From NCBI GenBank assembly GCA_029262935.1, contig JAJCYK010000490.1, positions 1-5,680 on the forward strand: a stretch of DNA of 5,680 bases. Direction: 5' to 3'. This document shows positions 5,667-5,680 of the stretch, in pieces (within the stretch, counting starts at the first letter, position 1; every line of letters begins with the position of its first letter). Position numbers and translations under genes: made by a program. The notes beneath the pieces are model-generated. The model ran no database searches, was not told the origin of the DNA, and saw only the letters and a list, made by a program, of their open reading frames with translations. This stretch comes from Cytophagales bacterium. GTDB lineage: Bacteria; Bacteroidota; Bacteroidia; Cytophagales; Cyclobacteriaceae.

Positions 5667-5680
5667 ATGACCTACGATAT
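5667..5680 (+). CDS. Possible start of a further gene (partial, right edge)
   Basis: An ATG at 5667 opens a frame reading MTYD before the window ends. It begins 2 bp after the AraC stop codon on the same strand, the spacing of a co-transcribed gene in this tightly packed region. Only four full codons are visible, so the product cannot be named and the gene itself is not certain. Confidence 0.4.

Overview
The window looks like a piece of chromosome from a free-living member of the Bacteroidota, probably Cytophagales or a relative; the genus cannot be told. Three things point there. Start codons lack Shine-Dalgarno sequences and sit behind A-rich stretches. Promoter candidates fit the Bacteroidota pattern TTG...TAnnTTTG. 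The gene families are typical of the phylum: a four-helix membrane LytTR regulator, and an AraC regulator with the 'YQExxP...YVxxFW' N-terminus. The DNA is moderately AT-rich and genes are packed tightly. I see no rRNA, tRNA, CRISPR array, transposase or phage gene. No gene-free stretch exceeds 300 bases; the longest, 1257-1482, holds divergent control regions.

Layout. (1) Positions 1-1256, minus strand: a membrane LytTR regulator (390-1256), then a small membrane protein gene running off the left edge (1-258). The 131-bp gap between them holds two imperfect tandem copies of a ~40-bp unit. (2) 1257-1482: divergent control region. The LytTR side has a promoter candidate flanked by GAAACAA boxes. 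The marR side has three 10-bp palindromes, two of them nested in a 39-nt perfect inverted repeat that ends at the marR start codon. (3) 1483-2446, plus strand: a marR regulator and an NADPH-dependent FMN reductase-type flavoprotein whose reading frames overlap by 29 bp. (4) 2443-4759, minus strand: a two-gene unit with a short membrane-anchored neutral/alkaline ceramidase-family protein first and an aldo/keto reductase second, 1 bp apart. Its end meets the flavoprotein gene head-on, with both stop codons in one TTAA. (5) 4760-4845: compact divergent promoter region. (6) 4846-5664, plus strand: an AraC regulator, followed 2 bp later by what may be the start of another gene running off the right edge.

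How the parts may work together. The window holds three regulator-plus-target modules. MarR and the flavoprotein look like a self-regulated redox or electrophile-response operon. The LytTR regulator probably controls itself and possibly the membrane protein gene after it. The AraC regulator shares a promoter region with the ceramidase-like/aldo-keto reductase operon and is a candidate regulator of it. The families are known. What merits attention is the cis-acting structure (palindrome array, tandem repeat, overlapping divergent promoters) and the unusual pairing of a ceramidase-family hydrolase with an aldo/keto reductase. I found no clear sign of a wholly new system.
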